Part shown: positions 1-11,745 of the stretch, piece by piece
Numbering within the stretch: the first letter of the stretch is position 1
Layout of the letters: each line of letters opens with the position of its first letter
NCBI GenBank assembly: GCA_007922225.1
Contig: ML680053.1
Span: 17,497,730-17,561,729, forward strand
DNA: 64,000 nucleotides
Origin: Emydura subglobosa
Lineage: Eukaryota; Chordata; Testudines; Chelidae
Direction of reading: 5' to 3'
Notes under the pieces: model-generated
Database searches by the model: none
What the model saw: only the letters and a program-made list of their open reading frames with translations
What the model was told of the DNA's origin: nothing
Translations under genes and position numbers: made by a program

Positions 1-2960
1 GCTCAGAGTAGATAAACAATCATAAAATGTACAATATATTTTGGATGTCTACACTAATTGGCAGAAGTGCTGTAAACTTCCTAGAATTGTGAGGGTTTAG
101 GGAACACCCCATCTGTCTGTCTGAGTAAACAAGAAACAAGAGATCCAAGCTCATGAGCCTAAATAAGAGTGAGGTGGGAATGGAAAGAGAAGAGGTGACC
201 TCTAGGATTGCAATAAAGTCTATTCCTTTCCAAGGTTCGAGAGAGGAATTATCACTAGGGAAAGAAGAATCTGTTTGGATAGAATAGGCATCTTCCAAAA
301 CTTTTGTTTAAACATCAAACCAAACTCAAATGGAGCCCTTTCTAGGCTAATTTAATTTGATAACTTCCTCCTTTCCACTTGATTTCTCATTTTGTAATCC
401 CCTCTGCTCTTGCTGGCTCTTGTCCCAACAATCTGCCACAACACATCCACTACTATGCTTATGCTGGGGCTCAGGATGGGACAGCTGGCATAGGAGGGAG
501 TAGAGCTAAATCTGGCAGCCTTGCATCAGCAGACTCTCACCTAGACTGGCAGCATCTCCTGCCAGTTTAAATTCATCTTGTGCTGCTCATGTGGTGCAAA
601 ATGAATTCAGGAAACCTAGATTCTGGCCCTAAGCCTGACTCTTTTATTTTCTCCCCAAAGATGCTGAACATTTGCATTCTTTATTGACTACAGCTGGAGT
701 GCTGGGTGCTCAGGATTCCTGAGAATCATTTCCTATGTTTTGGCAATCCCACAGGACAGCCTACTCTCCAGGAATTTCCTCCTGGATTTTCCAGATTCAA
801 AAGGTTCAGATTATCTGAGTGCTTATATGCACCGGTCTTTGAAGTTCACCTGTCACTGATTTTCATTAGAGGGAACAGAAGATCCAGGGAGCTACTTATC
901 TTCAACTGTTAAGATCAAAACCAGGCTCCAGTGTTCAGACCAAGTGAGGTCCATGGGCTTCCCCAGCACTTTAAGACAGTTTTTGGTTTGTCTAATGCTG
1001 TCACTTGGACAGGGTGGATGCCTCTGCATATGTTGCTGTGTGCTCCATAATAATCTGTGCTGAGCCAACTCTGGTATTTTATGTGGTAGGATGACTGAGG
1101 GACAGGTGTTTCACTGGACAGCATCAGCAATTGACCCGAGGCAAATGCATTCATGGCTTTCATAGCAATAGGGCTTGGATGGAGAATTGCTAGCCCATCC
1201 AACTCTAAGCCTGGGTCCTACAGATAGACATGAGAACCTGAGACAGGCACCACCCATTCCAATAAGGTTGGAGCTGCCCTGTGCCATGTTTAAACTGCCT
1301 ATCAGGAGACATGGTAGCATGCTTGAAGCAACCATTGAAATACCAAAACTGAAACTGCTTGGACAAACGCCTCTCCCACCATGATGGGGCAATAGATTCC
1401 TTCCTTTCAGGTTCTGGAGCAGCAGCACTCTTGTTGCTACAGCATAGTTAAGGATGCAGAAGCTTCTGGTGTTCCTTTCTCCCCTACTTGTTGAGTTTGC
1501 AAGAGAAAACAAAGCCATCATTGTCTAAAGCCTTTCTCCATGTTGAGTTACCACTTAACTATCCTCTGTGATGGATATACCTAGTGTAGTTGAACGCACA
1601 CTATTGCCTAAAATAAAGGATTTCTTCACTTTGCTTGCTGTGAAAGCAATGGAGTCCTAGTTAGAACTCTGGTCACGTTAGAACCATGAAAAACTTAAGA
1701 GTGAGCACTTGGAACTATGCCACTGGGTTCCTTGTGCCTAGTGATGCTATCAAGTTTGAATGAAGTGGGATGGTTGGATAATGGCCTGGCAATCCATCCC
1801 CTTAAAATATCTTCAGCTTTGACATGCAGCCAAAAAGTACATAAAATGCATGTCCATTCTATATGCCACCATGGCTACAGCATAGCCATGTGAATTTGCG
1901 GTGTTTCTGCTGTGTGAGCAGTTGGAACAACAAGAAAAATAGATGAAGATAGACATTTCATTTTTTTCCTTTCAAAATCTGGGCTAACAAAGAATGTCAT
2001 AATCCTTTAAGGTAGGATTCTGAGGACAGCCTGCAGGTAGATGGCAAAATGCTGGGTAATTTGAAGACTATAAATGTTGTTGTTCTTGTCTCTGGGGCAC
2101 AAAGATGCCCTCAACCTAAAGGTAATGGTTAAGGCTAGTATATCAATCAGAGCCTAGATCAAAACATCAAGGTCAAAGCAACCAGGAAGCAGCACATGCC
2201 AGCAACCCTCATAATTGATAGATTGCTTAATTATCATCTTCGCAGGGTGAGTGAAAACTGTATCCACCCCAGGTTGACAGAAGTATTGTAGAAGTATGAT
2301 CTCGCTAACAGAGATCTGATAAGAACCAAGTGGGCTGTTTTGTTTTTAGCTTTTAAAGCTACACAAACTCTCTGCTTTGACCTTATCCATATACACTGTG
2401 TGTTTGACAGGTAGTTAATGATATAACAAAATAGAGGTCTTCGTGAACTGGTGCCATTGATAAGTGTTTAGCAGGCCATTGAAAATGGGGAGAAAAATGG
2501 TTGGTTTTTTCAACAGTTATTCTTCATTCAAATTCAGCAGCTGGGGCTGACATATGTCATGCCTCAAATACACAGAGTGAGAGATCCTGGAATGAAATCA
2601 CCATGTGGGCAGCAGAGAGGGTGGTGGAATGAGACCACACAGGAGACAGGTTTGCTAGTTAATCACACAGAAGGTAAAGAAAAAACAGCATTGTCCACTA
2701 ACTCTCAAAATTGAGGCCAATTTTGTAGCCACAATCAGTGTCTACTAGCCACCATCATCACATGAAAGCATTTGTTTTTAGAAGCCTGAGTCAGGTCATG
2801 TGACCAGAGCCTGGAAAGAAAGCTTCATGGACAGTCTCTCCCCCAGTTCTGAACCACTTGCATAGGGGGCAGAGCTCAGTTTCACCAATTCTTTGCTTGC
2901 ATGGTGTCCCTTAGGGACCATAAATTAGAACAGCCCCCAAGCTGCTCTGACTTACAACCA
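1..2960. other. No recognisable gene or repeat
   Basis: Mixed-composition DNA in which I recognise no repeat family or exon. The longest open frame is 136 codons on the minus strand (1111-1521); it has no signal peptide, repeat, metal-binding motif or other domain feature that I recognise, and nothing around it looks like a promoter or splice-bounded exon. I treat it as chance. An unrecognised ancient repeat cannot be excluded. Confidence 0.5.
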
Positions 2961-3029
2961 GGTTGCAGCAGCTAAGCTTGAACAACTGGGAACTGTGTAG
3001 AGTTCCATGATGCTGCTACACTGCTACAG

Positions 3030-3740
3030 ACTGTGGACCGACTGGCGAGGCAGCAGTTTGGCAGAAAAGAACTTGGGGGTACAGTGGACAAGAAGCTGGC
3101 TCTGAATCAACAATGTGCCCTTATTGCAAAGAAGGCTAACTGCATATTGGGCAGCATCAGTAGGAGCATTGCCAGCAGACTGATGAAAGTGATCATTTCC
3201 CCCTATTTGGCACTGGAGGCCACACCTGGAGTACTGTCCAGTTTTGGGCCCCCCACTAAAAGAAGGATGTGGACAAATTGGAGAGAGTCTAGTGGAGGGA
3301 AATGAAAATGATTAGGGAGCTGGGGCACATGACTTATGAGGAGAGGCTACAGAAACTAGGCATATTTAGTCTGCAGAAGAGAAGAGTGAGGGGGGACTTG
3401 ATAGCAGCCTTTAACTACCTGAAAGGGGGTTCCAAGGAGGATGGAGCCAGGCTGTTCTCAGTGGTAGTAGATGACAGAACAAGGAGCAATGGTGTCAAGT
3501 TGCAGTGGGGGCAGTCTAGGTTGGATATTAGAAAAAGCTTTTTCAGTAGGAGGGTGATGAAGCACTGGAATGGGTTACCTAGGGAGCTGGTGGAATCTCC
3601 ATCTTTAGAGGTTTTTAAGCTGAGGCTTGACAAAGCCCTGGCTGGGATGATATAGCTGAGGTTAGTCCTGCTCTGAGCAGGGGGTTGGACTAGATGACTT
3701 CCTGAGGTCTCTTCCAACCCTAATCTTTTATGATTCTATG
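3030..3740 (+). mobile_element. CR1 LINE, 5'-truncated copy (RT C-terminus and 3' end)
   Basis: Non-LTR retrotransposon fragment of the CR1 clade. Translated pieces follow the end of CR1 ORF2 in order: an ELGG-VDKKL stretch and a QQCALIAKKAN block (about 3070-3150), then [17 protein letters not shown] (3338-3390) and the final [23 protein letters not shown] (3568-3640). A short 3' UTR with GGTTGGACTAGATGAC follows, and the copy ends in the CR1 signature ATGATTCTATGATG. A frameshift near 3300 breaks the ORF. Truncation at the 5' end is usual for LINE insertion. The family is certain; the exact 5' boundary is not. Confidence 0.92.
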
Positions 3741-4287
3741 ATGCCCTCCTTCCCTGTCAGGCTGTGCTGTGCTGAGTGGGAAAGAATAAGGTGCTCAGTT
3801 TCTTGCCAGCACTCATGAATTTTAGACCTTATAATGGAGTGTGTACTGGCTCTCTTAGGGAAGATATAGATCAAGTATAGGCTGGCTCAGTTCACCTAGA
3901 ACAAGGGACTTCTGAGAGATGTAGTCCCCATAGAGGGGGCTTTTGCTTTGGCTGGAGACCTGAATCTCTCAATCCGCATCAGTGACTCTTACCACAATTG
4001 ATGCTGTTCCGTCAGAAGGGAAACTGAAGTACAGGTGCAGAGGTGAGACTGAGGCATGGCCCCATCCAATGACAAAGAGGGAAGAACCTGCTGCAGAACC
4101 TTATTTCTGATGTCGCTAATCGTAATATAGGAACAGTTGGGTAATAGGCCAGGGGTGACAAGCTAACCAAAAACTGTTTTTATTCTCATTATTCATATAT
4201 ACAGACCAACCACATATTGTTTATCTAGACTAGAGTTTGTGATCCAGTTTTATTTTAACTGGTTGCTAGCTAACACCATTTGACTGA
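3741..4287. other. No recognisable feature
   Basis: Spacer between a CR1 end and an inverted-repeat element. I see no ORF, repeat or RNA gene that I can support. Confidence 0.5.
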
Positions 4288-4536
4288 GGCCTGGCCTACA
4301 CTTACAAATTGTAGCAGTATAACTATTTCAGTTAGGGTATGAATTTTTTGTGAAATAGTATAAGCCTTTGTGTGGATGCAGTTGTACAAATATGAAGGGG
4401 TCTTCCCAAATCAGAGTAAACTGTACTGGTGTAAACACTTCTATAGTAGTATAATTGCATCCACACGGGGGCAGCAGGAGTTTGCTACTATACTGGTTTA
4501 GTTAAAGCAGTAAAACTTTCTAGTGTAGACAAGATC
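4288..4536. mobile_element. Non-autonomous inverted-repeat transposon (MITE), GGCC-TCTACAC family
   Basis: About 249 bp that folds back on itself. The left end GGCCTGGCCTACACTTACAAA matches the reverse complement of the right end, which reads GATCTTGTCTACACTAGAAA, and the complementarity continues inward (TTGTAGCAGTATAACTA against its partner near 4495-4515). It has no coding capacity. Flanking triplets are TGA (4285-4287) and TAA (4537-4539), compatible with a decayed 3-bp target duplication as in PIF/Harbinger elements. Family assignment is inferred from the better copies at 51850 and 58662. Confidence 0.75.
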
Positions 4537-4539
4537 TAA

Positions 4540-5689
4540 CACAACAGTCAATGCTAGTCTGAAAACTCCACAAACATTTGTGCTTTACTCTAGGGTTCAG
4601 CTTTTGGGCTCTAAGATTTGTATGGTTAGGTCAGGTGGTGGTTAAAGGTGGATGATAAAGACAAATTTTGATGAGCGCCTTATTTTCTCATGCTTACATA
4701 GTGTGTGTGCGTGTACATGCATAACATATAGAAAATCACAACTTATTCCTTTAAGGGAAATGTGAGGTTAATTTTGTTTTCTGTAGCTGTAACAGAAAAA
4801 GCTAGTTTCTGACTTAGGCCAGCCTCCTTCAGCAGCTACAGACCTACCAGTTTGGTATTTCATTGTCCTCCTCTTAGATTTATATTGGAGATGAAGGCAG
4901 CAGACAAATGAGACCATAATGGATTAGGCATTGGAGAAGATTGGAAAATGCAAATAAAGATGCCTATTTTATGTGGTATTTTTCCCTACATGCAGCTATT
5001 TCTTGTTGAAGGCAACTATTTGGTAAAGTTCAGTTATCACTGGAACTTTTCCAGGTTTTAAAACAAATTGATTAATATCTTTGGCCTAAAATCATTTCAA
5101 CTTTTCAAAAATAATCTTTAGATCTCCAGCGTTGCAATTTTCTTAATGTTTTATGACAGGCAATAAACATAACTGTCTTGGACTGACTCAGGCAGCTTAG
5201 GTACAAGTAAGTAATACACTACATGGTGTGCATTCATCAGTCACCACTTTTTAAACAGATGAGAGCTGTGGATTTTTTTTTTCATTGCTGGTTGGTTACT
5301 CTAACTCTGCAGCAGGGTATCATCAATTTCAAAAGCGCCCTGTACAGAACTGAGTGGCTTCAGTGATGGCGCTTTGAAGAGGGCGTACGATCAGTAGGAC
5401 AGCAAGGCAATCCAGTCCAGACTCCAACAGCCCTAACAGGGTAACTATGAAGTCACTGAGGACATCAAAAGGTGGGAGATTTCAGGCTCAGAGCAGCCTA
5501 GAAAATTAACTGAGATTAACTATGCAGAAGTCTTCTCAGCAGCTGGACCATTTCTCTCTGGGAACATTGGGTTCGAGGTTCCCAAAGTCTTTGGGAACTT
5601 ATCTGTCTTAGGGTTTTATCCTGCTGTCCATCACTATAGTATCTGATCACCTTCTGTGTAAAATTTGTAGCAATAGCGAAGTGCATAGA
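4540..5689. other. No recognisable gene
   Basis: Mostly AT-rich unique-looking sequence with short open frames only. No repeat family was recognised with confidence. Confidence 0.45.
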
Positions 5690-5810
5690 GGATTTCAGAG
5701 CTGGAGAGAAGAGCTTTGTGTGGCTTGAAAACTAGTGTCTTTTGCCTACAAAAGTTGGTCTAATAAAACATATATTACTTCACCCACTTGTCTCTCTAGT
5801 CATCTTTAAT
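5690..5810 (+). repeat. Interspersed repeat fragment, GTTGGTCTAATAAAA module
   Basis: The segment with GAAGAGCTTTGTGTGGCTTGAAA, AAAAGTTGGTCTAATAAAA and TTACTTCACCCACTTGTCTCTCTA reads like a 3' module I know from many reptile repeat copies. Polymerase and family were not determined. No ORF is present. Confidence 0.45.
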
Positions 5811-5942
5811 GGCAACATACAAAGGGGGAAAAATGTTTTTTACCTTTTGCCTCTTCTCTGACGTATGAAGATGGCTTAAAAGCTACATTGCAAAGGTAAG
5901 TGTAGACAAGCCAGTGCTGCAGTGGTGCCACTGTAGCGTGTA

Positions 5943-6336
5943 GGCCAGTTCTAAACTACAAAGTTATGTTCACCAAACTTTCTGCGGTGGCTGTGTGCTA
6001 ATGTTATTAAATCGTTTGTGTGCTCACACTTGGCTTCTTTTGTCAGTGGTGTGCATCCTCACCAGGAGCACTTGCATTGATTGTATTGTTAGTGTTGGAC
6101 ATTGTGGGAAGGCTCCTGAAAGCCAGTAACAGTAAACGTAAGCAACGGTGTATATACTGACACCTTATTGACCTAATTATATCGACCATGATTCACTACA
6201 CCACTCAGGGAGGTGTGACTAAATTGGCGTAGAGAGACACTTATGTTGGCAGGTACCAAATTTAAGTGATGAGACTTCCACAGCTAGGTTGGCTCAAGGC
6301 AGCTTATGTCAACCTAACTGTAGTGTAGACCAAGCT
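5943..6336. mobile_element. MITE, long internal variant
   Basis: About 394 bp with terminal inverted repeats: the left end GGCCAGTTCTAAACTACAAAG pairs with the right end, which reads inward as AGCTTGGTCTACACTACAGTT. The interior includes a CTCACCAGGAGCACTTGCA segment that I associate with one turtle inverted-repeat family. There is no transposase ORF, so it depends on an autonomous relative. Flanks GTA (5940-5942) and TTA (6337-6339) may be a decayed 3-bp target duplication. A lone matching end (AAGTGTAGACAAGCC) lies just upstream at 5899-5913. Confidence 0.65.
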
Positions 6337-6539
6337 TTAGTGAAGATGCTACCAATGCTGATTGGAGAGCTTCTCCCATTTCCGTAGGTACTCCACCTCC
6401 CCAAGAAGCTCTCCCATTGACATACCGCTGTCTATACCTGCGGTTAGGTCAGTGTAACTACGTTGCTCAGGAGTGTGGATTTTCCACACCACTGAGTGAT
6501 GTAGTTATATCGACAAAAGTTTGTAGTGTAGACCAGGGC
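6337..6539 (-). mobile_element. MITE, second family member abutting the first
   Basis: Minus-strand copy of the same element found on the plus strand at 51850-52067. Reading inward from 6539 it gives GCCCTGGTCTACACTACAAA, then GTGTGGAAAATCCACAC (6470-6486) and the GGGAGAGCTTCT block (6404-6415). The inner end runs straight into the neighbouring element at about 6337. No coding potential. Confidence 0.75.
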
Positions 6540-9140
6540 AAATTGTGTTTACAAAGTCTAATTCACACACCCAATTCTTCTTAAGACTGCGTGAATGACT
6601 GAAAACTAATCAGAAAAATCTAAGTAACTGAAATCTGCTTTATTGAGAAGAGGGAGAGGAAGTGGGTTTGTTAAATTTTTATTTAACTTATTAAAAATTA
6701 AGAAATTTTAAACCTATTTAATTCTAACAAATGAGAGAAAAGATCTGTGCTAAATAATCACAAATCCCAGACCTTCAATTAAGGTTGAAAAAATATCCAG
6801 CTGTCATGTTTGAAGAATAGGGGTGGAAAAACAGGAAAGGCCTGATATTTCTGAGGTAAAATAAACAACTGGGATGGTGGGTCTCTTCTCCCCCCTCACC
6901 CCCCCCAAATAACCAAAACAAATATCTCAAGCACCTTTTCACATCTCCTTTACACATCCAAGCATTTATTTCTTTGGAGAAGTCAAGCACAGCTATTAAC
7001 TTTTTCAGACATCAAATAAGGTTTGGTTCAGAGTCTGTGCAAAACGTAGGATGTTTCCTACTTTATCCAGTCTGGTTTAACCATTCCCAGTCACTTATTT
7101 TACACCATAAAGTGTGTAACTATAAATCACACACACCCTGTGACTGTAACAGATTTATACACCTCATACGTATATCAATAGAAAATAATGGCATAGCATA
7201 CAAGCAGACACTTAAGAAGATTCTTCATGACACTATAGACTGTACATTTAAAAAATGTTTTCTGATACAATCAGTAAGTTTAATTAAAAACAGGTTTCAG
7301 TTTTCAGGAATTTACTATTTTTGTTTGATTCCTAGTCAATCCATGACTACTCAGATTCTCAGATAAGAACTGTCATCTTGCCACTATCTTACATTTCAGG
7401 ATTTCATTCTCCTGTTGAGATGCTGTTGTGACACAACGGGCTTGTTTTAAGCAATGCCAGTATTCTCCCCAAGGACATATTGTTCAAGACAGTCTTTGGC
7501 TCCGACAAAAGAATAAGTAAACTCTGTAAATGATACATCCAATCATGAACTTTATTTGACATCTTAGTGTTTTCTTTCCTTCTGATTACTCTACCTTCCC
7601 TTGTGAATATTTTTATCAGAAGAACAAGGCAGCACTTACTTCAAACTATGACAGCAGATAATGTAATTGGTTATAATTAACAGCCTGTTTTTATCTCTGG
7701 GTAACACAAGTTTTCTTTTACCTTTCTCTTTACTTTAGGACAGCTTGACCTTACTGGAATTGCTACCATACCAATACACATCTCTAGAGCTCAGGTTCAC
7801 TTTCATAGTTTAAGGAAGATGTTGAAAGTTGCTGCATTAGCAATTTCATTCATAATAGTTTTAGCCACAGTGGCATTTGTTATCATTAACAAAGTGATCA
7901 TTAATGAGGCTCATTGTTAGCATTCTGGCAGTGAGAGCCATGCCAATAGCTTTGGGCATAGCATGGGTGATAAATTGCTACTTCATTCCTTTGCTCTAAC
8001 ACAATGGAACAAACCCAGACTAAGCCATGGAAACAAGGTGGCAGTTTAATGTCAGCAAAGAGACCGAAAGCCATTGGCACTGTATCCGTTATAGCTCAAC
8101 GTTGTGGGTCGTTGAGCCTTTTCAGCGAGTCTGGATGATGCTGAAGACCATGGCTTTGATCTATGGCTGCACTGCATCTAGACAGGTCAGTCTTACTTTT
8201 CTAAGGCCTAGATCTTCAGTGTAGAAGCCACAGCCTCATAAAGGGGGTGTGGAAGGAAAGGGCACAGCTGGGAAGGCTGCCTCCAGAGGCAGTAGGGGCA
8301 GTGTTCTGTGGAGTGACATTTACCATTGGAGGTGTATCTTGGCTCCCCCTTCTGCTGGCTTCAATCTGCCAGCCAGTGCAGAATAGAGGCGGAGCCCTCT
8401 CTATCACTCCCATCCCTACCCCCTTTGAGTGTAATGTTCCTTCTGTGATAGTAGCACTACAGGTGTGCAAGGAAGAGAAGAAGGTTCCTTCCACCCTCAT
8501 CCATCTCCCCCACTGTTCATGGACAATCCCATTGAGCCCTAAATAATCCCTGCATATTTACCTGACTATAAGAATTCTGGACTGAATATCCCAACAAATA
8601 CCCATGTGTGAAAATGCTGTACACCAACCAATGTGCTTGTGGATCTACCACTGTATAGCAACAGTGTTCCAAGTACTCATGCTCATGACTTGTAAGAGTA
8701 TGTAATGCTACTGTGCATAACCTTATGTATAGCATTACTGCATTAAATGCCTCTGTTCTTTCCTTTGTGAAATACAACTTTAGTATGTCCTATAAAACAC
8801 AAAGAAATGGAGGTATAAGGGGTAAGAGAGGGATGGTGAATCTCAGGGGAAGGCTAAGGCTGTCTTTCTTAACTTTGAACTTTCCTGCTCAAATACACTG
8901 TTAATTTTACCTAACTATACTTTAAAGATGCCAAGATCAAATACCAGAAGCTGCACTGTGGTTTGATAATTGTGTGAGGATCACACACACAATGGCTAGC
9001 ATGATACGAAAATCTCATGTCTCGTTAATTACATGTGAACCTTAGTTGTAAAAGCCCAAATATAATCTGAAATGTCTAACTATGGTTATTTCACTCAAGA
9101 ATTTGGAAGCACTCTAGTCCAAATCTTCCTCCTGCAGAGG
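6540..9140. other. No recognisable gene; AT-rich with one GC-richer patch
   Basis: 6540-8000 is AT-rich, with a C-run near 6891-6907. 8230-8530 is richer in GC and has open frames on both strands (8216-8500 minus, 8247-8546 plus), but they overlap antisense over almost their whole length and neither shows a domain. No repeat was identified with confidence. Confidence 0.45.
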
Positions 9141-9350
9141 AAAGATGGTCTGGTGGTTATGGTTCTAGGTTGGGACTTGGGAGACACAGGTTCAGTTTGC
9201 TTCTCTGCCCTGACTTCCTGTGTGACCATGGGTCTCTTTAATCTCTCTGTGGTCAGTTCCCCAACTGTATAAGGGGCATGATCACACTGCCTTCTCCCAC
9301 AGGAGATGTTGTGAGGATGGATAAACAAATATCTTAAAGATGATGAGGCA
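9141..9350 (+). mobile_element. MIR-like tRNA-derived SINE
   Basis: Pol III-type SINE. A tRNA-like head (A-box-like TGGTCTGGTGG at 9147, B-box-like GGTTCAGTTTG near 9189) is followed by the MIR-type body: CTTCCTGTGTGACCATGGGT, then CAGTTCCCCAACTGTATAAGG and GTTGTGAGGATGGATAAA. The body order matches the MIR/CORE-SINE class. It is not a functional tRNA because the arms do not pair into a cloverleaf. Old and diverged. Confidence 0.75.
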
Positions 9351-9859
9351 CTCAGATATTATGGTAATGGGGGGCCATAATAAGTACCATAGATACAATC
9401 CATAAAGCTAGGCTAGAAATGTAGTGAGAAGACTTTTTTTGCCAGATTTCTGGTACCTCTGAACACAGATGAGGCGGGACATAATATAGTGCCACCTTTC
9501 TGATGGTATTTTGATGCTTGTACTTTGGTTCCCAACTGCTATCAGGAACTACAGACATCCATTTTAAAACAAGTGAATTGAATTTTTCAGACTTCAGGAA
9601 AAGTCTGAGTTTTGGGCTAAGGTTCAATTCATCTCTCAATTTATCTACACTAGACTTTGCTGTTCTTTCATCATCTGATTATCAGGTCCAACCACTCTGT
9701 GGTATCTGCATTACTTTTAAACTGCTTGCTGTATATATGGCACATACTTCTTTAAAATGGTCCCAGAAAAGTTTGGTATATAATTATTCAAGGATTGATA
9801 TATTAGCAATGGGCAAGGAAGAAAAATTTTAAGAAGTTGTATCTCAAAAAACTTGCTCC

Positions 9860-10020
9860 TCTCACCACTGGCCCTGCTAGCCAACTGGGGGCTCTAAGCA
9901 GGAATATCCCCTCCCTAACCCCCCCACAACACATAATAAAAAATGAATGGGGGGGTCCATGAGCTGCTTACATGTCCTTAAGCACTTGCATGGTCTGTCT
10001 ATGCCTAGTGTCAACTCTGC
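9860..10020 (+). repeat. Unclassified interspersed repeat fragment
   Basis: The segment with CAACTGGGGGCTCTAAGCAGGAAT, a C-rich run, CACATAATAAAAAATGAATG, GGGGGGTCCATGAGCTGCTT and a closing GTCTATGCCTAGTG reads like a repeat unit I recall from turtle sequence. Its class (SINE, LINE or processed RNA) is unknown. Confidence 0.35.
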
Positions 10021-10665
10021 CTCCCACCTCGTAAATGCTCTAAAAATATCCAATTTTCCATTTAGCCCAAAAACTTGTGTGTGTGGGGGGGACCCATCTA
10101 ATTTGTTTTGTTTTGCAATTTTGTAAGGCTGGAATTTAAATTCAATAACCCAACCAAATTCCCCAAAACTTAAACTGATATATTGTAGGCATGAAACTCA
10201 GAGGTAAGTGTTCCAAAATTTTAAGCCAGTCACTCTAAAGGCTCTAAGCATCTGAAAATAGGTAATTTGCATTGAGTCCCAGCACAACATATCACAGTAA
10301 AAACACACCCACTGCTAGAATGTAAATGACTAAATAACATTCTACTAGGATTGTCAATGTCTACAGCTGGAGGCTGCTTGACTAGTATTCACTAGAGATT
10401 GGTTTTTACTCTGGAGATGAACATGAGTAACATGACATTTAATTTCACCACCACCACCTAAACTTGGACATATATCCACAGACTCGGCATAGTCTGGTAG
10501 TTAGTTTAAATAATTAACAGAAGTAGGACTGGGCTCTTCAGTAGCAGTGGGCACCAATGCAAACTCTGTCTATCTACAAGTCTTGTGATAAGCAGCCGTG
10601 ACATTTCCCTCTGCAATCTGGACTGGTGTGTAACTGTGTCACCCCACTCCCTCACTCCTAGAGCC
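10021..10665. other. No recognisable feature
   Basis: No ORF or repeat that I can support, apart from a short G-run near 10084. Confidence 0.45.
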
Positions 10666-10733
10666 CATCTTGCACTTGCTATACTGCACTTGCACTTGCT
10701 TGCATCTTGCACTTGCTATAATGCCCCCCCCCC
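10666..10733. repeat. Short tandem duplication followed by a C-run
   Basis: CATCTTGCACTTGCTATA occurs at 10666-10683 and again, with one change downstream, at 10703-10720, a period of 37 bp. A run of about 13 C follows directly. Probably replication slippage. Confidence 0.7.
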
Positions 10734-10739
10734 CACTCC

Positions 10740-11745
10740 TGGGTCAGCCCAGGTACAGACTCCTGCAAGCAAGCAGCTCTTACCTTAGTGAATGAGTGCT
10801 TCTGGCCAGCCACTCATGGGATTATGTAATAGAATGACCCACTGAACACCCTCAGTCCCAGATGCAACCCTAGGAACTGCTATCTTGCAATGTTCAGTGC
10901 TGCCCACTGAACCTTGCAAGCTCATATTAGTTTGTCAATTTATCAAAGAAATTGATATGCACCAGCTCTGTCTCTTTAAATGAAGTCTCGACCCACACCC
11001 AAACCACATGCAGTGCTTTAGATAAAATAAACATAAGTTTATTAAGTACAGAAAGATTTTAAGTGATTATAAGGCAGAGGAATATAAATGAGATTTGATC
11101 AAAAGTAAATAAAAGGCAAATCGCATTCAAAACTAAGCTTAATAGTTTCAGTAACTTTCAAGTCTTAGATAATACTCAACACAGGCTGGCTGACTCCTTC
11201 AGCCAGGCCCTCCTTGGGTGGACAGTCTTTCAGTTGCTTGATGTTGTTGTAGATGGATTGCAAGAGCTGGCTTGAGAGCCAAAATGTCTCCCCTTTTAAC
11301 ATGTTCCTCTGTCCCCTCTCCAGCGTCAGGTATCAAAAGTATCCAAAGTATGTGTGGTTTTCTCCATGTCCTGAGTTGATGAGCATCCCCTTATCAGATG
11401 CTTAGGCCATTCCATTGTTTCTGGAAGAGCTGGGTTGTTTAATGCATGCCTTAGCGAGGCGTGAGCTACCTTCCTGCCTTTAGTGTTTACCTTGATCTGC
11501 CTCAAGCAATGTGAGACACACGTTTGAGAACATTACATAGCAGAGCCTCATAACCACACATATAACACTGCAAGAAATATACTACTGTAAAAATAATATT
11601 CAGTATGTAATGAGCATTTCAAAAACACCTTACATGACATACTTTGCATTAAACAATATACAGTTACACTATAAGGGTGAACAAGAATGACACACAATCA
11701 CACCATAAGGGTGTACATCGGGCGCAGCATGTCACACCAAGGCAG
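10740..11745 (-). mobile_element. LTR-like turtle repeat, antisense copy
   Basis: On the minus strand the segment reads TAATCACTTAAAATC...CTTAATAAACTT...TTTTATCTAAAGCA...GCATATCAATTTCTTTGATAAATTGAC. That is the same order of blocks as the plus-strand repeat at 39470-40610 (AATCAGTTAAAATG, GTTAATAAACTTG, TTTTATCTAAGCC, GTGCATATCATTTTCT). The repeated AATAAA before a T-rich stretch suggests a polyadenylation region, as in an LTR or retroelement 3' end. No gag or pol frame is visible. Boundaries are approximate. Confidence 0.5.

Noticed and set aside
1111..1521. 136-codon open frame on the minus strand
   Set aside because: No recognisable domain, overlaps plus-strand and other minus-strand frames, and no promoter or exon context. 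Long frames of this size occur by chance in 64 kb.
9141..9220. tRNA gene
   Set aside because: A- and B-box-like motifs are present, but the arms do not pair and the downstream body is that of a MIR-like SINE. The same applies to 33783-33925, 53698-53795 and 63688.
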